DNA of 64,000 nucleotides from Liolophura sinensis (Eukaryota; Mollusca; Polyplacophora; Chitonida; Chitonidae): NCBI RefSeq assembly GCF_032854445.1, contig NC_088295.1, positions 16,915,385 to 16,979,384 of the forward strand, read 5' to 3'. Shown piece by piece: positions 35,243 to 52,105 of this stretch (position 1 is its first letter; each line of letters starts with the position of its first letter). The notes under the pieces were generated by a model. It saw only the letters and a program-made list of their open reading frames with translations, ran no database searches and was not told where the DNA came from. The position numbers and the translations under genes were made by a program.

Positions 35243-38200
35243 TTAATCAGTTTGATCATTTTTACACACTATGAGTTTTAAGAAGGCTATAGCCTGCAGT
35301 AGGCAGCTACTAAGTCTCTCCTGCTCAAAGCTCTCATGTCTGAAATAACTGTCTCTGAGTTTAGCCGGTATGACCACATCAGTCACTATCTCTGATTGGC
35401 CGAGTAAAATGTCTCTGACCACATGCTGGCCACTGACACGTTCTCCGCCCACTAATAAGTTAAAGTATCGACTAATCATTGTGGGCTTGATCAGATGCAC
35501 TCGATGTTTTTTTGCATCAGACACGTCATTATTCAAGACAGTGATCAGCATTGTCTCTAGACACTTTAGGTTGACAATCAACGGCACAACCTTGAGACTG
35601 GGCACACGGAGCTGCTTGTTTTCCAGGGTGTACAGACTACAGCTAGGCAGAGAGCTCACAAAGTCCTGTACCTACAAGCAGAACAAAGAGATTATTAAAC
35701 ATTTTTACATATGTTAACAGAAACAAATGAAGACAGCCATTTTTTTCTTCTTTACCTTCATCCGCAGTCATACAACCTATTTATCTTAACATCTGTCTTA
35801 TACTATTGTCGCTGCACCGGTTTTACAATCCATACTGTAGTCTTTCATATTAGAGATGTTTCAGTAGATTAGTGCTTGACTTAACACTGATACTTTTGTA
35901 AGGCTGTCTATACTCAGTAATTGAAGTCTTTCTTTATGATCCTAATGGAAACAATACAAATTTACATAAGAAAATCCATAGCAATCCATGGCAAGGACCG
36001 AAGAAAAATTGAAACAGAATTCAGATTATCTGAAAGCTTGCTCATGTGGGTGACTTTAGGTAATGTCATACAGTTTATCACTCATATCGGTAAGGTCATT
36101 TCTAGGATAATTAAAGGTCTGATATAGACAGATGTAGATGTTAGTGCTGGGGCTGGCTTTACCTGGTTCAAATAGATGACATGATCAAAGCGTGGGTATG
36201 GTTTATCAAAGAGGACAGACTGTCTCCACTGCTCCACCTCCAAGTCTCTGTTCATCTTAACCCAGCTCAGGCGATCCGCTTGAAGCTCAAGAGATATTAT
36301 ACTATCTACTGCCTGGTCACAAGAAGAAAAAAAGGCACCGAAAAATAAACAAATAAATAATAAGAAATTTTACTAAGTATGGATTATGAGACATGTAGTC
36401 ACATGGGTACTTTGTAAGACTTATTATCTTCAGTTCAATGAATTAGCATACATATACTAATCCATCTATTCACAACCTTAGGACAGCATTTAAAAAATAA
36501 ACTGTAACAGGGTATACTCTTTTTTAGTTCTGGTATCAAAATGAATCACACATGATATAAGAACAGGTGCCCAAATTCATCCAACAAAAAATACCACATC
36601 TTTTCTTAGTCATTTAGAAAACATATTTGCTCATTTATCCAATATAAATGTTTACAATTGTGTCAAAATGCTGATATAGTAGTAGTCTACAGAAGATTCT
36701 TTCCATACCTTACATTCACTCTTAGCCAGGTTAGGGTAGCACCTCACGGTCTCTACAGCTGAAAGATGCTTTAGTTTTTGTACAGCTAAAGCGTTTTTGT
36801 CTTTCAATGTGCTGCACAGTTTCTGAAGGCCAAGTATACCAATACCAGGCACTTTCAAAACAGTTGATAGATTATCAAAGTTCCCATATTTGGACCGGTA
36901 ACTGACAACTGCGGACGCCTTGACTTTGTTCAATTGTTTTGTGAACATCAGTTCTGTCTCTGAGCATTTGTTGAAACAGTCCAAAATGTTTGCTTTCTCC
37001 TCATCGGTATAAGCTGCGTCCAACATTGCTTCATTCTCCTTGGCCTTACTGGTAATGAACTGCAACAAACACGTGGCATTATGCGACCACAATATATGCA
37101 TTTTACTGCAATATGACAGTGGAACATCTATTTCATAGAATTATCATAAACCCTTAATTTCTAAAAAAAAAATGAGTTACATACACTTTGCTCTTAACAT
37201 ACCTTTTGAAACATTCTTAGTGGCTTTTATTTTCTGTTAATTTTTCAAAAGCACATAGCCAGGTATGTTTCTTGCCATTTCTTTCAAGCTGATCATGTTT
37301 AGAGCTTACAACCTGTACATCACTGTAACCAATTAAGTATTAAGAAGTCCACTGGGCTTACATATTGATACAACCTTTTATTTCATTGTGATATAAGATT
37401 ATAATTAAACTTTGTTGAAAATTATTTACTTATTTATTTGATTTGTGTTTTACGCCAAACTGAAGAATATTTTACTTATACAATGTCGGCCAGCATAATG
37501 GTTGGAGGAAAACAGGCAAAGCCAGGTGTAAATCCAGGACCATCCGCAGGATGCTGGCAGAACTTTCCACATACGGCCGGGGGCGGAAGCCAGCATAAGC
37601 TGAGGTGACAATTAAACGACAGTCTAGAAGGCTATTTAGTTTTCTTCTTCTGTGGATACTGGAAAGAGTGGGGTGAAATCTGGCAAGAGCATAACAGTGC
37701 ATGCATTTACTAGAGGGAAAAAAATATCAGCCTCTTTCAATTTGTTTCGTTTCAATTTAACTTTCCTAAAAATTCTGAAAAATAGGCCGAGTTTATAAAT
37801 TATCCTGGAATCGTACCTTCTTTAGCTTTTGTTTTTATTTTCAAAATTTTATACTGTGACACCAGCTCACTCATCTCAATTACCTCTGTGTTAAAGGAGG
37901 GTGTAAATATGGTAGAACAGCCTATATATACATATATATATATATATAATATGTTCTAACTATTGTCACTGTCCTGTGTCCTGTTATTAATTATGCATAA
38001 TTAAAGTACATAAGAACAAATTTCACCAGATCTACCATGACCAAGCAAAATCCACCAGGTGAAATCTGAAACAGAAAGCAAAACCTGACCAAGGATGACC
38101 CAAGGCTGTCAAGCATATCAGTGTCATACCCTTGTGCAGTTCCCTTGACCTCTCTTAACTCTTGACAGCAATCTTGACAAAAGCATCATTTTGTACTTTG

Positions 38201-38385
38201 CCTTTGATCACATGATCTCACACTCCTGTTGCACAATTTAACCAATGTCCTTCATTTCTAAATGACAGAGCTCTATGGATCCTCTCACACACATGGTCCA
38301 TGTTACCGGCCCGTAAACAGATGATTTTATCTACCTTCACTAACTGAAGAGCTCCATCACAAAGTCTGCCGCCAAACTTCCGCAT
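35243..38385 (-). CDS. TEFM: mitochondrial transcription elongation factor TEFM
   Basis: Four exons in phase: 38385-38335 (tentative), 37059-36709, 36312-36163, 35671-35243 (981 nt, 326 aa; vertebrate TEFM is about 360 aa). TEFM binds mitochondrial RNA polymerase in the matrix and promotes processive transcription. The second exon holds the helical region and pseudo helix-hairpin-helix (LSTVLKVPGIGILGLQKLC, residues about 82-100). An RNase H-like fold starts at residue 135 (AVDSIISLELQADRLSWVKM), where vertebrate TEFM has the closely similar AVNSIIS...RIAWAHLDRKL pattern. The C-terminus carries SRYFNLLVGGERVSGQ and LLQAIAFLKL, as in TEFM. The first exon (MRKFGGRLCDGALQLVK) is basic, as expected of a mitochondrial presequence, and joins in phase, but it is short and could be wrong. 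Confidence 0.88.
37424..37612 (-). mobile_element. SINE family 1, 5'-truncated, in TEFM intron 1
   Basis: TTATTTATTTGATTTGTGTT, GAATATTTTACTTATACAAT, GGCCAGCATAATGGTTGGAG and CCATCCGCAGGATGCTGGCA are recognisable in order. The tRNA-like head is missing. Confidence 0.8.
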
Positions 38386-39323
38386 ACTCCTGTTCTATTA
38401 AGAAATTATGTATGTATCATGACGCGACTTGTTACCATTCTGATGTCTTTAAAATACCGCTTGTAAGGCCTATAGCGGAAAGTAAAGACTAAAACAGAGT
38501 AAATTACCCCCAAGCAGAGGTATATAGACCCTACCTAGGCCTACATTTATCTAGACCTATAGCTTGGCCCTATCATAATAAATCTTTTAAATGTGATATT
38601 AAGGCCTTCTTCCATTTGATGCAAATGCGCCATTCGTAAACATTGTCATATCAAAACGCCAGTTGTACGGAGGCCTATCCTTGTAAAAATGTCACGCACT
38701 TGCAATCGAGTGATCTTCCACACCAGTATTACGTATACATATATTTAGGCCTACACTCGCCTGCCTAGCCTCACGAGATCTATAATTTTTATCGGAAGCT
38801 GCAGTATGTTTTCGCAAGGGCATATGCCACGCCGTTCCAATGTTACTATAGGTAGCTTTTTTGCGTAAATAAAAGAAGAAAAAAAGCACTGGTTGTTACT
38901 GAACGACACCTCCCTAAAAATGATTATAATATGCTCCTGTGATGCCTCCACCAGCCTCACGTCATCTCCAACGTCAGGAGATCCACAAGTTGTCCGGTAT
39001 AAGGAAGGTGGAATTATAAAACTATATGGTCACAGTGACTCCTTGATGCAGGTGTCCCCAGGGTTGGGGCGGAATTATCAACCCTCCCACTGGACAACCC
39101 GATAATTAGAATGCCGCACGTTTATTACGCCGAAAGGCAGCGGAGCCGTTTTAAACCATTTTAACTCGCCGTAAACTGAAACGAATCTCGAGCAATACGT
39201 TAGTCAGAAGTGTGAAACAACGAGTGTCATTGCCACAGTCATCGTCCGCCAGCTTTACACTCTGCCACGTTAATATATCTAGTCCGAATTGTGAGCGCCA
39301 AGCACAGGAAGAAAGCGGTCAAC
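38386..39323. other. divergent intergenic region, TEFM / peptide gene B
   Basis: TEFM reads left and peptide gene B reads right from this interval, so both promoters should lie here. A TTAATATAT stretch at about 39270-39279 lies some 45-50 bp before the gene B start codon and could serve as a weak TATA element. No TEFM promoter element was recognised. Confidence 0.35.
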
Positions 39324-42300
39324 ATGCAGCTCCTTGTCAGGTAAGACTTTTCCGGCATAAAAAACACTATATATCGTAAAGGGGTAGGCCTATGTGGTAA
39401 AGTTTGTTCTCTGACGAACATAAAGTTATGGAATAATATTGTTACTTCATTGTAATTCACACTCTGGTTGATCAGATAAATATTTTAAAAAAGTTTTCGC
39501 AGAGGCGTAATATCTTGGCCTTCATACATCATGTACAGCAGCCTTTTACACCTGCACGGTTTATTTGGCCTACGAATGTGTACTAACATTTTCCCTCCCG
39601 TATATGAAAATTTCACATGCTATTTTTTATGCAAAGGTGAATGCAGCATACATGAATACAACGTTATACAATGGATGGTTCTTGGACAGGGTATATTTTA
39701 TTGTGAGAACAAAGTTCTGCTTTTTACAAAAGTTATTCATTTATGGCATTTAACATATATGTATATCTATGGACCAAAAATGGTCTAAGGATGGCTTATA
39801 TTTATACTGATGCGCGGAGACCGCTGCCATCCTTAGGTTGGAAGATTTACCGCAATATACTAGTATTTAGGTACCTTAAGATCGATCGCTGCATACACGA
39901 TACACAACACCTAAAATCATATTAATACATGGCGAGTCGGCAGGCTTTGCAACCAATAATTCTGAAATTTTCATTGAAACATGAAAGTTTGTTTGTGCTA
40001 ACGGCGCGTGACGTCATATCTACTCGATTGACTTCTTGGTATGCTAAACCTTTTACTATATTCCGTGACTAATACGTAAAAACGGACAGCAAGAAATGCA
40101 ATAGTTTCACGTGCAAAATGCCGTTGTCATGTAGTTGTGAGTTGGACACAAAAGCAAGGAATTATACCACTTGTTGGCCTATACATGTACGTCTCCGAAA
40201 GAGACAAACTTGTCCAGAAGATCGCGAAGCCGTCGACGAATGGAATTCACCGTCGGGCGGCCCTGCTACAATGAAGACACCAATTTTACTATATATGGAC
40301 GTCGTCTAGGCTGTGAACTAGATCTTACCTATGTGTTAATTCAACACAAGACAGAGTTGTACAAATATGACAAAACACTTTTGATGCAAAGAAAATACAA
40401 GTTTGTGTTCATACAACACAAGTGTTTATGTGTGCACTGTACGTTTATATACAATGCTATAGGTGACTGACATGAACAGTGTTCATGTGAATTAAAAAGC
40501 GTTTATGTGCTTTTCTTGGTGACTGACATGAACACTGTACATGTGGCTGAAAAGGCGTTTCTGTGCGTGGTTACGTGACTGGCATGGACAGTGAACATGT
40601 GGCTTAAAAAGCGTTTATGTTCTTTTCTTGGTGACTGACATGGACACTGTACATGTGGCTGAAAAGGCGTTTATGTGCGTGGTTACGTGACTGGCATGGA
40701 CAGTGAACATGTGGCTTAAAAAGTGTTTATGTGCTTTTCTAGGTAAGATAAACACTGTAGTTCTACATGTACATCTGGCTTAAGAAAGGTCTGAAGGTGA
40801 TGCTACATGACTTCCCTGGGATACAAAATCAACAGTGATGGGCTGACAGTCACAATAATGTTTTCTACGATGTAAAGCCTGCAGCCTTGCGGATTCGCTT
40901 CAGAACTGGCTCAAGATAGAAGGGGTCCGATGTACTTTAGGAACACTTCAGAACTGGGTTAAGATAGAAAGGGTCGGGTCTACTGCAGGAACACCTCAGA
41001 AATGGATCAAGATAGAGGAGTTTGGTGGTTTACAGGAACACTTCAGAACTGGCTCAAGATAGAAGAGGTCGAGGGTACTACAGGAACACATCAGAACTGG
41101 CTTAAGATCAGGTCTGAGTATTCTGTTTGAGGTGATTTGAAAGGATAGTGTAGGTCAGGTCTGAGTATACCGTTTGAGGTGTTTTTGGAAGGATAGTGTA
41201 GGTCAGGTCTGAGTATGCCGTTTGAGGTGATTTGGAAGGATAGTGTGGGGCTTGTCTGAGTGTACCATTTGAGGTGATTTGGAAGGAAAGTGTAGGTCAG
41301 GTCTGAGTATACCGTTTGAGGTGATTTGGAAGGATAGTGTAGGTCAGGTGTGAGTATACCGTTTGAGGTGATTTGGAAGGATAGTGTGGGGCTGGTCTGA
41401 GTATACCGTTTGAGGTGATTTGGAAGGATAGTGTAGGTCAGGTCTGAGTATACCGTTTGAGGTGATTTGGAAGGATAGTGTGGGGCTGGTCTGAGTATAC
41501 CGTTTGAGGTGATTTGGAAGGATAGTGTGGGGCTGGTCTGAGTATACCGTTTGAGGTGATTTGGAAGGATAGTGTAGGGCTGGCCTGAGTATGCCGTCTG
41601 AGGTGATTTCGACGGATAGTATAGGCCTGGTGTGAGTATAGCGTTTGAGAGGATTTCAGAACGTAGCACAAAAGTGTGTAACTGTATTTGGCCATAATTT
41701 TGAGATATTTTACATTTTTCTGTGATTGTCCTTAATAAGTATACTTCATATGGTTAGTGTCAGTCTCCAGATCTCGCAGCTTACCATCTTTGAACTGTAA
41801 TAAACACTGTAATCCAGAGATACTGCATGAATTTTCAGAATGTTTGTTGATAATTCTGTGAGCTAGCTTCAAAGATCTGCAATTTCATTATAAAATAAGG
41901 GACAGATTCCAATCTTTCTAAAAATGGGTGCAATCTGTATAAACTGTAAGTATGCCTTTCAGAGGGGTTTCCTCATTGATCACGAATCTATCCATGATAA
42001 ATTAGAGACACCTTTAGTCTGTAGTATATCAGAGGAACAGCCTTTGTACACATCAAGCCGAATATGGGTCGTATCGGCCAATGGACGTTTGCTTCTGGAT
42101 AGCGACTTGTTTTCGTGATCTAAACGGCAGCCAAATCCCCAGTAAATTTGACCCAATTTGACTTGCCCTCCAGCTGACAAATCTCATTGGTGGAGAAAGC
42201 GGAAAGCATCGAGACATCATTACTATAATGGAGAAAGTGCTGACTGAATTAATGGTGGTGAATGAGTATTATTTCTAATGTATAAATGATCACCTTAGAT

Positions 42301-43557
42301 TTTTACACCGTAAATTGCGTTCGTTTACCTATGGACTATTTAATAACTATGCTTTATGGGTAAGAAAGACATAATTATATCTCCAAATGCATATAATTTA
42401 CGATTAAGGAAATTCTTATGTTATTTGTCTTTATTTCAGTTTTTTCCTCCTAGTGAGTCATATAATAACCAGTGCGAATTCAGGTAAGGACTACATTTCA
42501 TCCTAAGGGAATATCCCCATGTCATTGGTAAATTTTTTGCGATGATGTTCCTCAATGGAATAATTTAGAAGAATTCCATTGATGTGTGATATCCCATTAT
42601 TTAAATGACTTTAGTTACCGTGTAATATAGCAAATTTAATGTATAAAAAATTATATATAAAAGGCAAGTCATACTGTGATTTCAGCAAACTACATAACCT
42701 TATTGATACAGATATCTTGGCCAAGCGCGAAAGTTCAATAAATTAAAAAAAAAACGTAGGAATTAGCAATTTCTTTGGATTAGCCGTTTCTGTTTCTTTG
42801 CATTTCTTTTACAAACGTTGTTTTTCCTCTGCCCAAAGTCCAATTGTTAAAAAACACTTCAGCGTCTTGTATACCGTTTTCTTGACTTTCTTGAACTATG
42901 CATTTTATTTTAGAAAGCCAAGCAGCAAATTGGCTAGAGGAAAACAACAACCAGCCCGTCAAAGGACTGATAATTAGTGGCTGGGGACTCGCTGCAAGGT
43001 CACGCAATCCTTGGCAGGGGCCTCCATCTGTTGCACAGACCGGGAATTACAAACGCTCCGGCAAGTCCTCGTCAACCCTGTGTACCAGCGGCAAGACGAA
43101 ACGCGATGGCTCACTATTACAGCGTTTACGGCAAGATGAAGGTGATTCCCTCTTCTTAAAAGAAGAGGAAAACGGTGTGGTAGAAGGGAATGTGATGTTG
43201 ATACCCTGGATGCGACCACTGCCGGAGGACTTTGCCAAGACGGCTAGAGATTCGGAGATTGTGGACACGACTGGGTTATCTGGTGCCATGCCCACCAAGA
43301 GAGGCTGGGAAGGTGTTACAACGTGTGGCTGTTGCTCTCTGAGTCAGATGTCATCCTGTTGCAGATGGTGCCGTGGTATTACCAACCAGAACAATGTCCG
43401 AAAGGCCTTCTCGACCAAGAAACACCACAAGGCTACAACGAAGAAACATGTGAAAAGTTTCATCCAGTCGACGATGTGTATGTGTTGCTACCGAGCCCAG
43501 ATTGACGTCTGCTGCTCTCTGTGTCAAACGGGCATTGATAAGGCGACATGTTGTTGA
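39324..43557 (+). CDS. secreted GWEG/Cys-rich peptide precursor (gene B)
   Basis: Three exons join in phase with canonical splice sites: 39324-39340, 42440-42483, 42914-43557 (234 aa). The first two encode a signal peptide (MQLLVSFFLLVSHIITSA; predicted cleavage before NSES). The propeptide to residue 148 is charged and poorly ordered. A dibasic KR (149-150) precedes GWEGV and the cysteine framework CxCC-x7-CCxxC (residues 158-173, bases 43324-43371). A basic spacer (KKHHKATTKK) leads to a second copy of the same framework (209-224, bases 43477-43524) and a final CC. This is the layout of a neuropeptide, hormone or other secreted peptide precursor. I recognise no named family. The link to gene A (48-52 kb) is direct: both carry KR-GWEGV followed two residues later by the identical Cys spacing. 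A candidate AATAAA lies at about 43903. Function is unknown; an effector or toxin-like role cannot be excluded. Confidence 0.75.
40440..40765. repeat. ~55-bp minisatellite, ~6 copies (gene B intron 1)
   Basis: Units contain GTGACTGACATGAACACTGT, ACATGTGGCTGAAAAGGCGT and TTATGTGC followed by a CTTTTCTTG or GTGGTTAC variant. Two unit types alternate, suggesting a higher-order duplication. Confidence 0.8.
40890..41110. repeat. ~49-bp minisatellite, ~4 copies (gene B intron 1)
   Basis: Units contain CTTCAGAACTGGCTCAAGAT, AGAAGGGGTC and TACTACAGGAACA. It directly precedes, and is distinct from, the 47-bp array. Confidence 0.75.
41105..41650. repeat. 47-bp minisatellite, ~12 copies (gene B intron 1)
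   Basis: Units contain GTATACCGTTTGAGGTGATT, TGGAAGGATAGTGTAGGTCA and GGTCTGA. Because 47 is not a multiple of three, the minus-strand ORF (192 codons) cycles through three translations every 141 bp. It is not a gene. Confidence 0.92.
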
Positions 43558-44720
43558 CCTTCTACCCGAGCTTAGCGTTAAACTATGGTTTAGTTCGACT
43601 GTGAGGTATCAAGGCCCTCAGCGCTCAAACCACTGAGATGTGTGAAGCGATGCTGGCTAAATCAGAGCTATACTTCCAAAATTCGTCTGAATGTTAGAAT
43701 TCTTAAATAGCTTGGAAATTGTCTACAGTGGAAGTTACATTCATATTCCCAACACGTGTATAGTGTGTTCATGTTTCGCAAATACAGTGTAACTTTTGTT
43801 AGGTGTTTGTCGCAACTTTCTTCATGGTCAATATTAATTTACCCTGAGCAAACTAGAAAGTTCAGATTTTCCATAAAAATTGATACATAGTTTAGGAAAA
43901 GTTAATAAACTGGAATTAAAGGTTAGGAGTTCTTTACTGGTTCAGTAAATGTGAAATTGTCTCTTACTAATGCCTTGCTTGATGGCTTGCAACAGAGTTG
44001 AAAGTCATATAAAGTATCACTTTCAAAAAAATATTGTCTTAATCTTCTCATTTTGAAAATCATCAGTGATGGCCACTTATGTGTATACTAAAGGAGCATA
44101 ACCTCTTAACAAAGTAAAAAGATGACGGAATCAAGGCTTCAAATGCATCAACAATTGCTTCTTTGCGTTAACCTTAAAATACATACAGTTAAAAGATAAT
44201 GCCACTCGTTGTGGTCTTTTCGGGTAAGCATGTGTTCTTATTTTCTTTCTCTAGCTCGTACAATGAATTGCACCTGCAAGCCGTGGTGTGATTTCTGTCT
44301 GTGCGAAACTTTATTTAATGTTCTAAAAGACTAAATTAAAGCTCGTGAATACCGTGTGCAATCTACACTGGTAAACGAGATAAAATAATCCAATATGTAT
44401 TATGGAATTTCCAGACCGTTCAACGTCACTTCCGGTGAAAAATACTTATCAAGCTGTTATAATATAACAAGTCGTGCCATTCTGGACGCATTTACACGCT
44501 GTCCATTAGCTTATTGTGAGGACAGATATCCGCTATTTCCGATCAGTTCTGAGAATAAGCATATTATTTATTTAGCATACTGTACCAGGAGGTCATTCGT
44601 GTAAAAGCATTCTACGTCTTGCAACTTCAAGTCGCTGACATATTCACCATTCTGTGGTAAGTGCCAGCTACGTTCTTAGCCACCTCATTATGCATTGACA
44701 AATTCTGGCGTTAGCGTGCT
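43558..44720. other. gene-free stretch, includes gene B 3'UTR
   Basis: An AATAAA at about 43903 may end the gene B transcript. No other feature was recognised. Confidence 0.4.
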
Positions 44721-44724
44721 TCTG

Positions 44725-45660
44725 AATGGCCATCTATAAGTTTTTTTTGCATTGGCATGAAAATGGGTATACATGTATTTTGGAATGGTCATCTACAAGT
44801 CTTTGCGTTGGCTTGCAGCTGGGTTTGACGAAATGGTCGTCTAGAAGTCTTTGCGTTGGCTTGCAGCTGGGTGTGTTACGGAATGGTCATCTATATGTCT
44901 TTGCGCTGGCTTGCCGCTGGGTGTGTTACGGAATGGTCATCTATATGTCTTTGCGCTGGCTTGCCGCTGGGTGTGTTAAGGAATGGTCATCGGCATGTTC
45001 TGGCGTTAGCTTGCAGCTGAGTGTGTTACCGAATGGTCATCTATATGTTTTTGGGGGGGGCCTCCGTGGCTCAGTCGGTTAGCGGGCTAGCGCAGCGTAA
45101 TGACCCAGGAGCCTCTCACCAATGCGGTCGCTGTGAGTTCAAGTCCAGCTCATGCTGGCTTTCTCTCCGGCCGTAAGTGGGAAGGTCTTCAGCAACCTGC
45201 GGATGGTCGTGGGTTTCCCCCGGGCTGTGCCCGGTTTCCACCCACCATAATGCTGGCCGCCGTCGTATAAGTGAAATATTAGTACGGCGTAAAACACCAA
45301 TCAAAAAAAAAAAAAAAAAAAATCTATATGTTTTTGCGCTGGCTTGCAGCTGGTTGTGTTACGGAATGGTCATCGGCATAATGTGGGGTTAGCTTGGAGC
45401 TGAGTATGTTACGGAATGGGACCACAGACAAATAAGGCTTTGGCTTTCAGATGCGTGTGTTTCGGAATGAGAACATAGACAAATAAGGCGTTGGCTTGCA
45501 GCTGGGTGTGTTTCTGAATGGTCATCGGCATGTTCTAGCGTTAACTTGTAGCTGAGTGTGTTTCGGAATGGTCATCTGCAAGTTTTTCCGTCAGGTCACA
45601 CCGATACGCGCTTAAGAACGAATATCCACAAGCATTCGCGTTAGATCGCAACTGTATGTG
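44725..45660. repeat. ~50-bp minisatellite, ~13 copies, split by a SINE
   Basis: Units contain GGAATGGTCATCTATATGTC, TTTGCGCTGGCTTGCAGCTG and GGTGTGTTAC. The array is interrupted at 45053-45322 by a full-length SINE. Both flanks belong to the same array, and the right flank is more diverged. Confidence 0.88.
45053..45322 (+). mobile_element. full-length tRNA-derived SINE (family 1) with TSD
   Basis: This is the best-preserved copy. The tRNA-like head holds an A-box (TGGCTCAGTCGG, 45067-45078) and a B-box-like motif (AGTTCAAGTCC, 45136-45146), the internal RNA polymerase III promoter. The body (GGTCTTCAGCAACCTGCGGA, TTCCCCCGGGCTGTGCCCGG, ACCATAATGCTGGCCGCCG) leads to CACCAATC and an A-tail of about 20. 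Target-site duplications TCTATATGTTTTT lie at 45040-45052 and 45323-45335. The A-tail and the intact duplication suggest a relatively young insertion. Confidence 0.95.
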
Positions 45661-46691
45661 TCACTATGTGTCTATCCACTATCCACTACCCACGCAGCTG
45701 CGTGGGTGGGTTACGAAGAGATCATCCACTATTGTTGCAAGTTTGGATGACATGGCTGAATGAAGTGTGTGACCGAATGAAGTGTGTTGGAACTGAAGTT
45801 TATACTAATCCATAAGAGAAAAGCATCCATATAATGCCGCTTAGAGGCCTCCTTTAAATGGATGTTTGTTTGCTCGGCGCATTAACAACGTAACAATATA
45901 GGAGCGACATAATTTCCATAAAAACACATCTAATGCTGTCAGATTAGTTTTTATATCATATAGTCTTGCACGAAATAGCTCCTACCTTGAACATTTAACG
46001 GTATATAGAATGATTTTATTGAGTTGTCGGTAAAAGCAACTTTACCCGCTATAAGAAATTAACGCACTAAACTGAAAAGCTTTTAGAAAGCCTGTGACGT
46101 ATGACAAGATTTAACCATTGTAACAGAGTTTAGAGAATCATGTTAATGCTGAAAAGAGTCGATAATTTGTTTATTTTAAGTGCACAATCCAGGTATACTT
46201 TTTCACAGTGTTTTATACCGTAAAGTTCTGCATACATACAGTTAACCTTACCTTACAAACAATATTTACAATCACCACGATTCTAGAAATTACACGAAGC
46301 AAGAAGATGAAGACATTTGGTATCTTGAATCCATGAAGTATCATTTTATTAGCGTTCACTCTGAACAAATCACATCAGTAATAAAAGGATCCCTATATAT
46401 ATCTCAAAGTTGTTACTTCTTCAGATGAACAGTAAGACACATACACTTGTGATTTCAATACCATTAACGCTACAAGTGATTTAGAGTGAGACAGACAGGA
46501 CCAAACCTTCACACAAGGTGTTTCAGTTTAATCTGGTATGATTCCAAATTTGAGCAATACATGACACAGCGAACAAAATTCATTGTTGATATGTCTTAAA
46601 AGCTGTTTCGCACGCATTGTTTCTCATGTTAATATGACTGATGCTACATTTTCGAGGGAATGTGTCATATCGTTCGCTCAGTGCTTGTGTA
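45661..46691. other. gene-free stretch
   Basis: AT-rich, with no coding signal, RNA gene or clear repeat. Confidence 0.4.
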
Positions 46692-46913
46692 TTGATTTAT
46701 TTAATTGGTGTTTTATGCCATACTTCAATTATAATTATAATTAAAAAAGCGATAACCCAAGGCCATCCCCATGTTGCTTGCAGAACTTCCCAAGTATGGT
46801 CATAGAGCAAGCCACCAAGGCTGGACTTGAGCTCACAGCGACCGCATTGGTGAGAGGCTTCTGGGTTATTGTGCTGCGCTAGCACACTAAGCACTGGACC
46901 ACGGAGGCCCCTT
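46692..46913 (-). mobile_element. SINE family 1, full ends with altered middle
   Basis: The tail (GATTTATTTAATTGGTGTTT) and the complete head (CACGGAGGCCCC) are present. The segment after ATGCCATACTTCAA is replaced by a short AT-rich piece (TTATAATTATAATTAAAAAA) before the AAGGCCATCCCCATG segment. Confidence 0.85.
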
Positions 46914-48047
46914 AATGAATGTTAAAACCGGTAGTAATGCTCTGTAGGGCAAATAGTGAAACGCTCAAATAGTCGAGGAAACTTCTGGCAGGCAAGGGTA
47001 GTGCCATTGGATTTTGCATCGCTGGAGAACTTGGCATAGAATGGATAGACGGTTTCAGGTCTCAGTCACATGCAGGCTACAGTTCTCCAGCTATTTCAGT
47101 CCTATGTAGCTTACAAGAGAAGGAACAGAGACAGCACCTTAAAACCGCACCACCAAATGACAAAGTCTTGAACCTCGACGTTTTCGTGTGTCGAGCAACT
47201 TCACGACTACAATAAGATTGCTGTTAGAAGAGCGTGCATTTGTACTTATTAATTTTTCTGATTACTCCTAAACTGCATACTCAAGAAGTTTTTACCTGTA
47301 GGATGGCGGTCATAGTTTCATGGTGGCGAAAATCTGAATCGGCGGGAAAATCAGCGACATAAGTGGTATACAGCATATTTGTAGGAGACAAGTCGTCTTC
47401 AACGAACGTACGGAGCGTATGCGTGGTAACACTAGGCGTCGTCGACCGCCTGTTATCTCCAAGGTCCCACGAACAGTAAGAGTGAAGGAATCCACAGATT
47501 TCCTATCCAAGGCGCACGTATAATTATAAACCACAAATGCAAATAAAATTCCGTTGAATGACAATTGTTATATTAAAAATATCTTTAATTTACAGAATAT
47601 AATTAAGACACAGTCTCACTAAAATAAAAACAAGGAATATTTATTTTGGATATCTTCCGCTGACGAAAATTAGTGAAAACATTCACTGAGTTGGTGCTGT
47701 TCACTTTGTGAACGGTTTTAGAACTAGATGTGAGCACTCGAAAAAACAGGACTGAGTGAGACTGAACTGAACAGTCAGATCTTACAATCTGTGCGTAAAG
47801 ATAAGTGCCAGATAGAGGTGTTGTCATCGTAATTCCTTTAGAAGTTTATGTCCATGGTTTAAAATCAGCTGTGCACCTTCGGCGTGTATGAGTCAATTTG
47901 AACCGTAAAGCTCTTTTATCTATAGCTAACTGACAATGATGTCGGACCTGAGGAGACGTTGTCAGTGCGACTGGCTCATGGCCTGGCAAACCTCACAGCA
48001 CGAGGGGACCTCCACACGGTCACAGCATGCACATACTATATCTCGGA
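46914..48047. other. gene-free stretch, includes gene A 3' region
   Basis: Gene A reads leftward into this interval. A minus-strand AATAAA (TTTATT on the plus strand) lies near 47637. The minus-strand ORFs at 47310-47564 and 47603-47827 show no recognisable motif. Confidence 0.4.

Positions 48048-52105
<4,058 letters not shown>

Noticed and set aside
41091-41695. 192-codon repeat ORF
   Set aside because: It is the translation of a 47-bp minisatellite cycling through frames, within the gene B intron.
45058-45160. Possible tRNA gene
   Set aside because: A-box and B-box are present, but the segment is continuous with a SINE body, A-tail and target-site duplication, and the cloverleaf is not complete.
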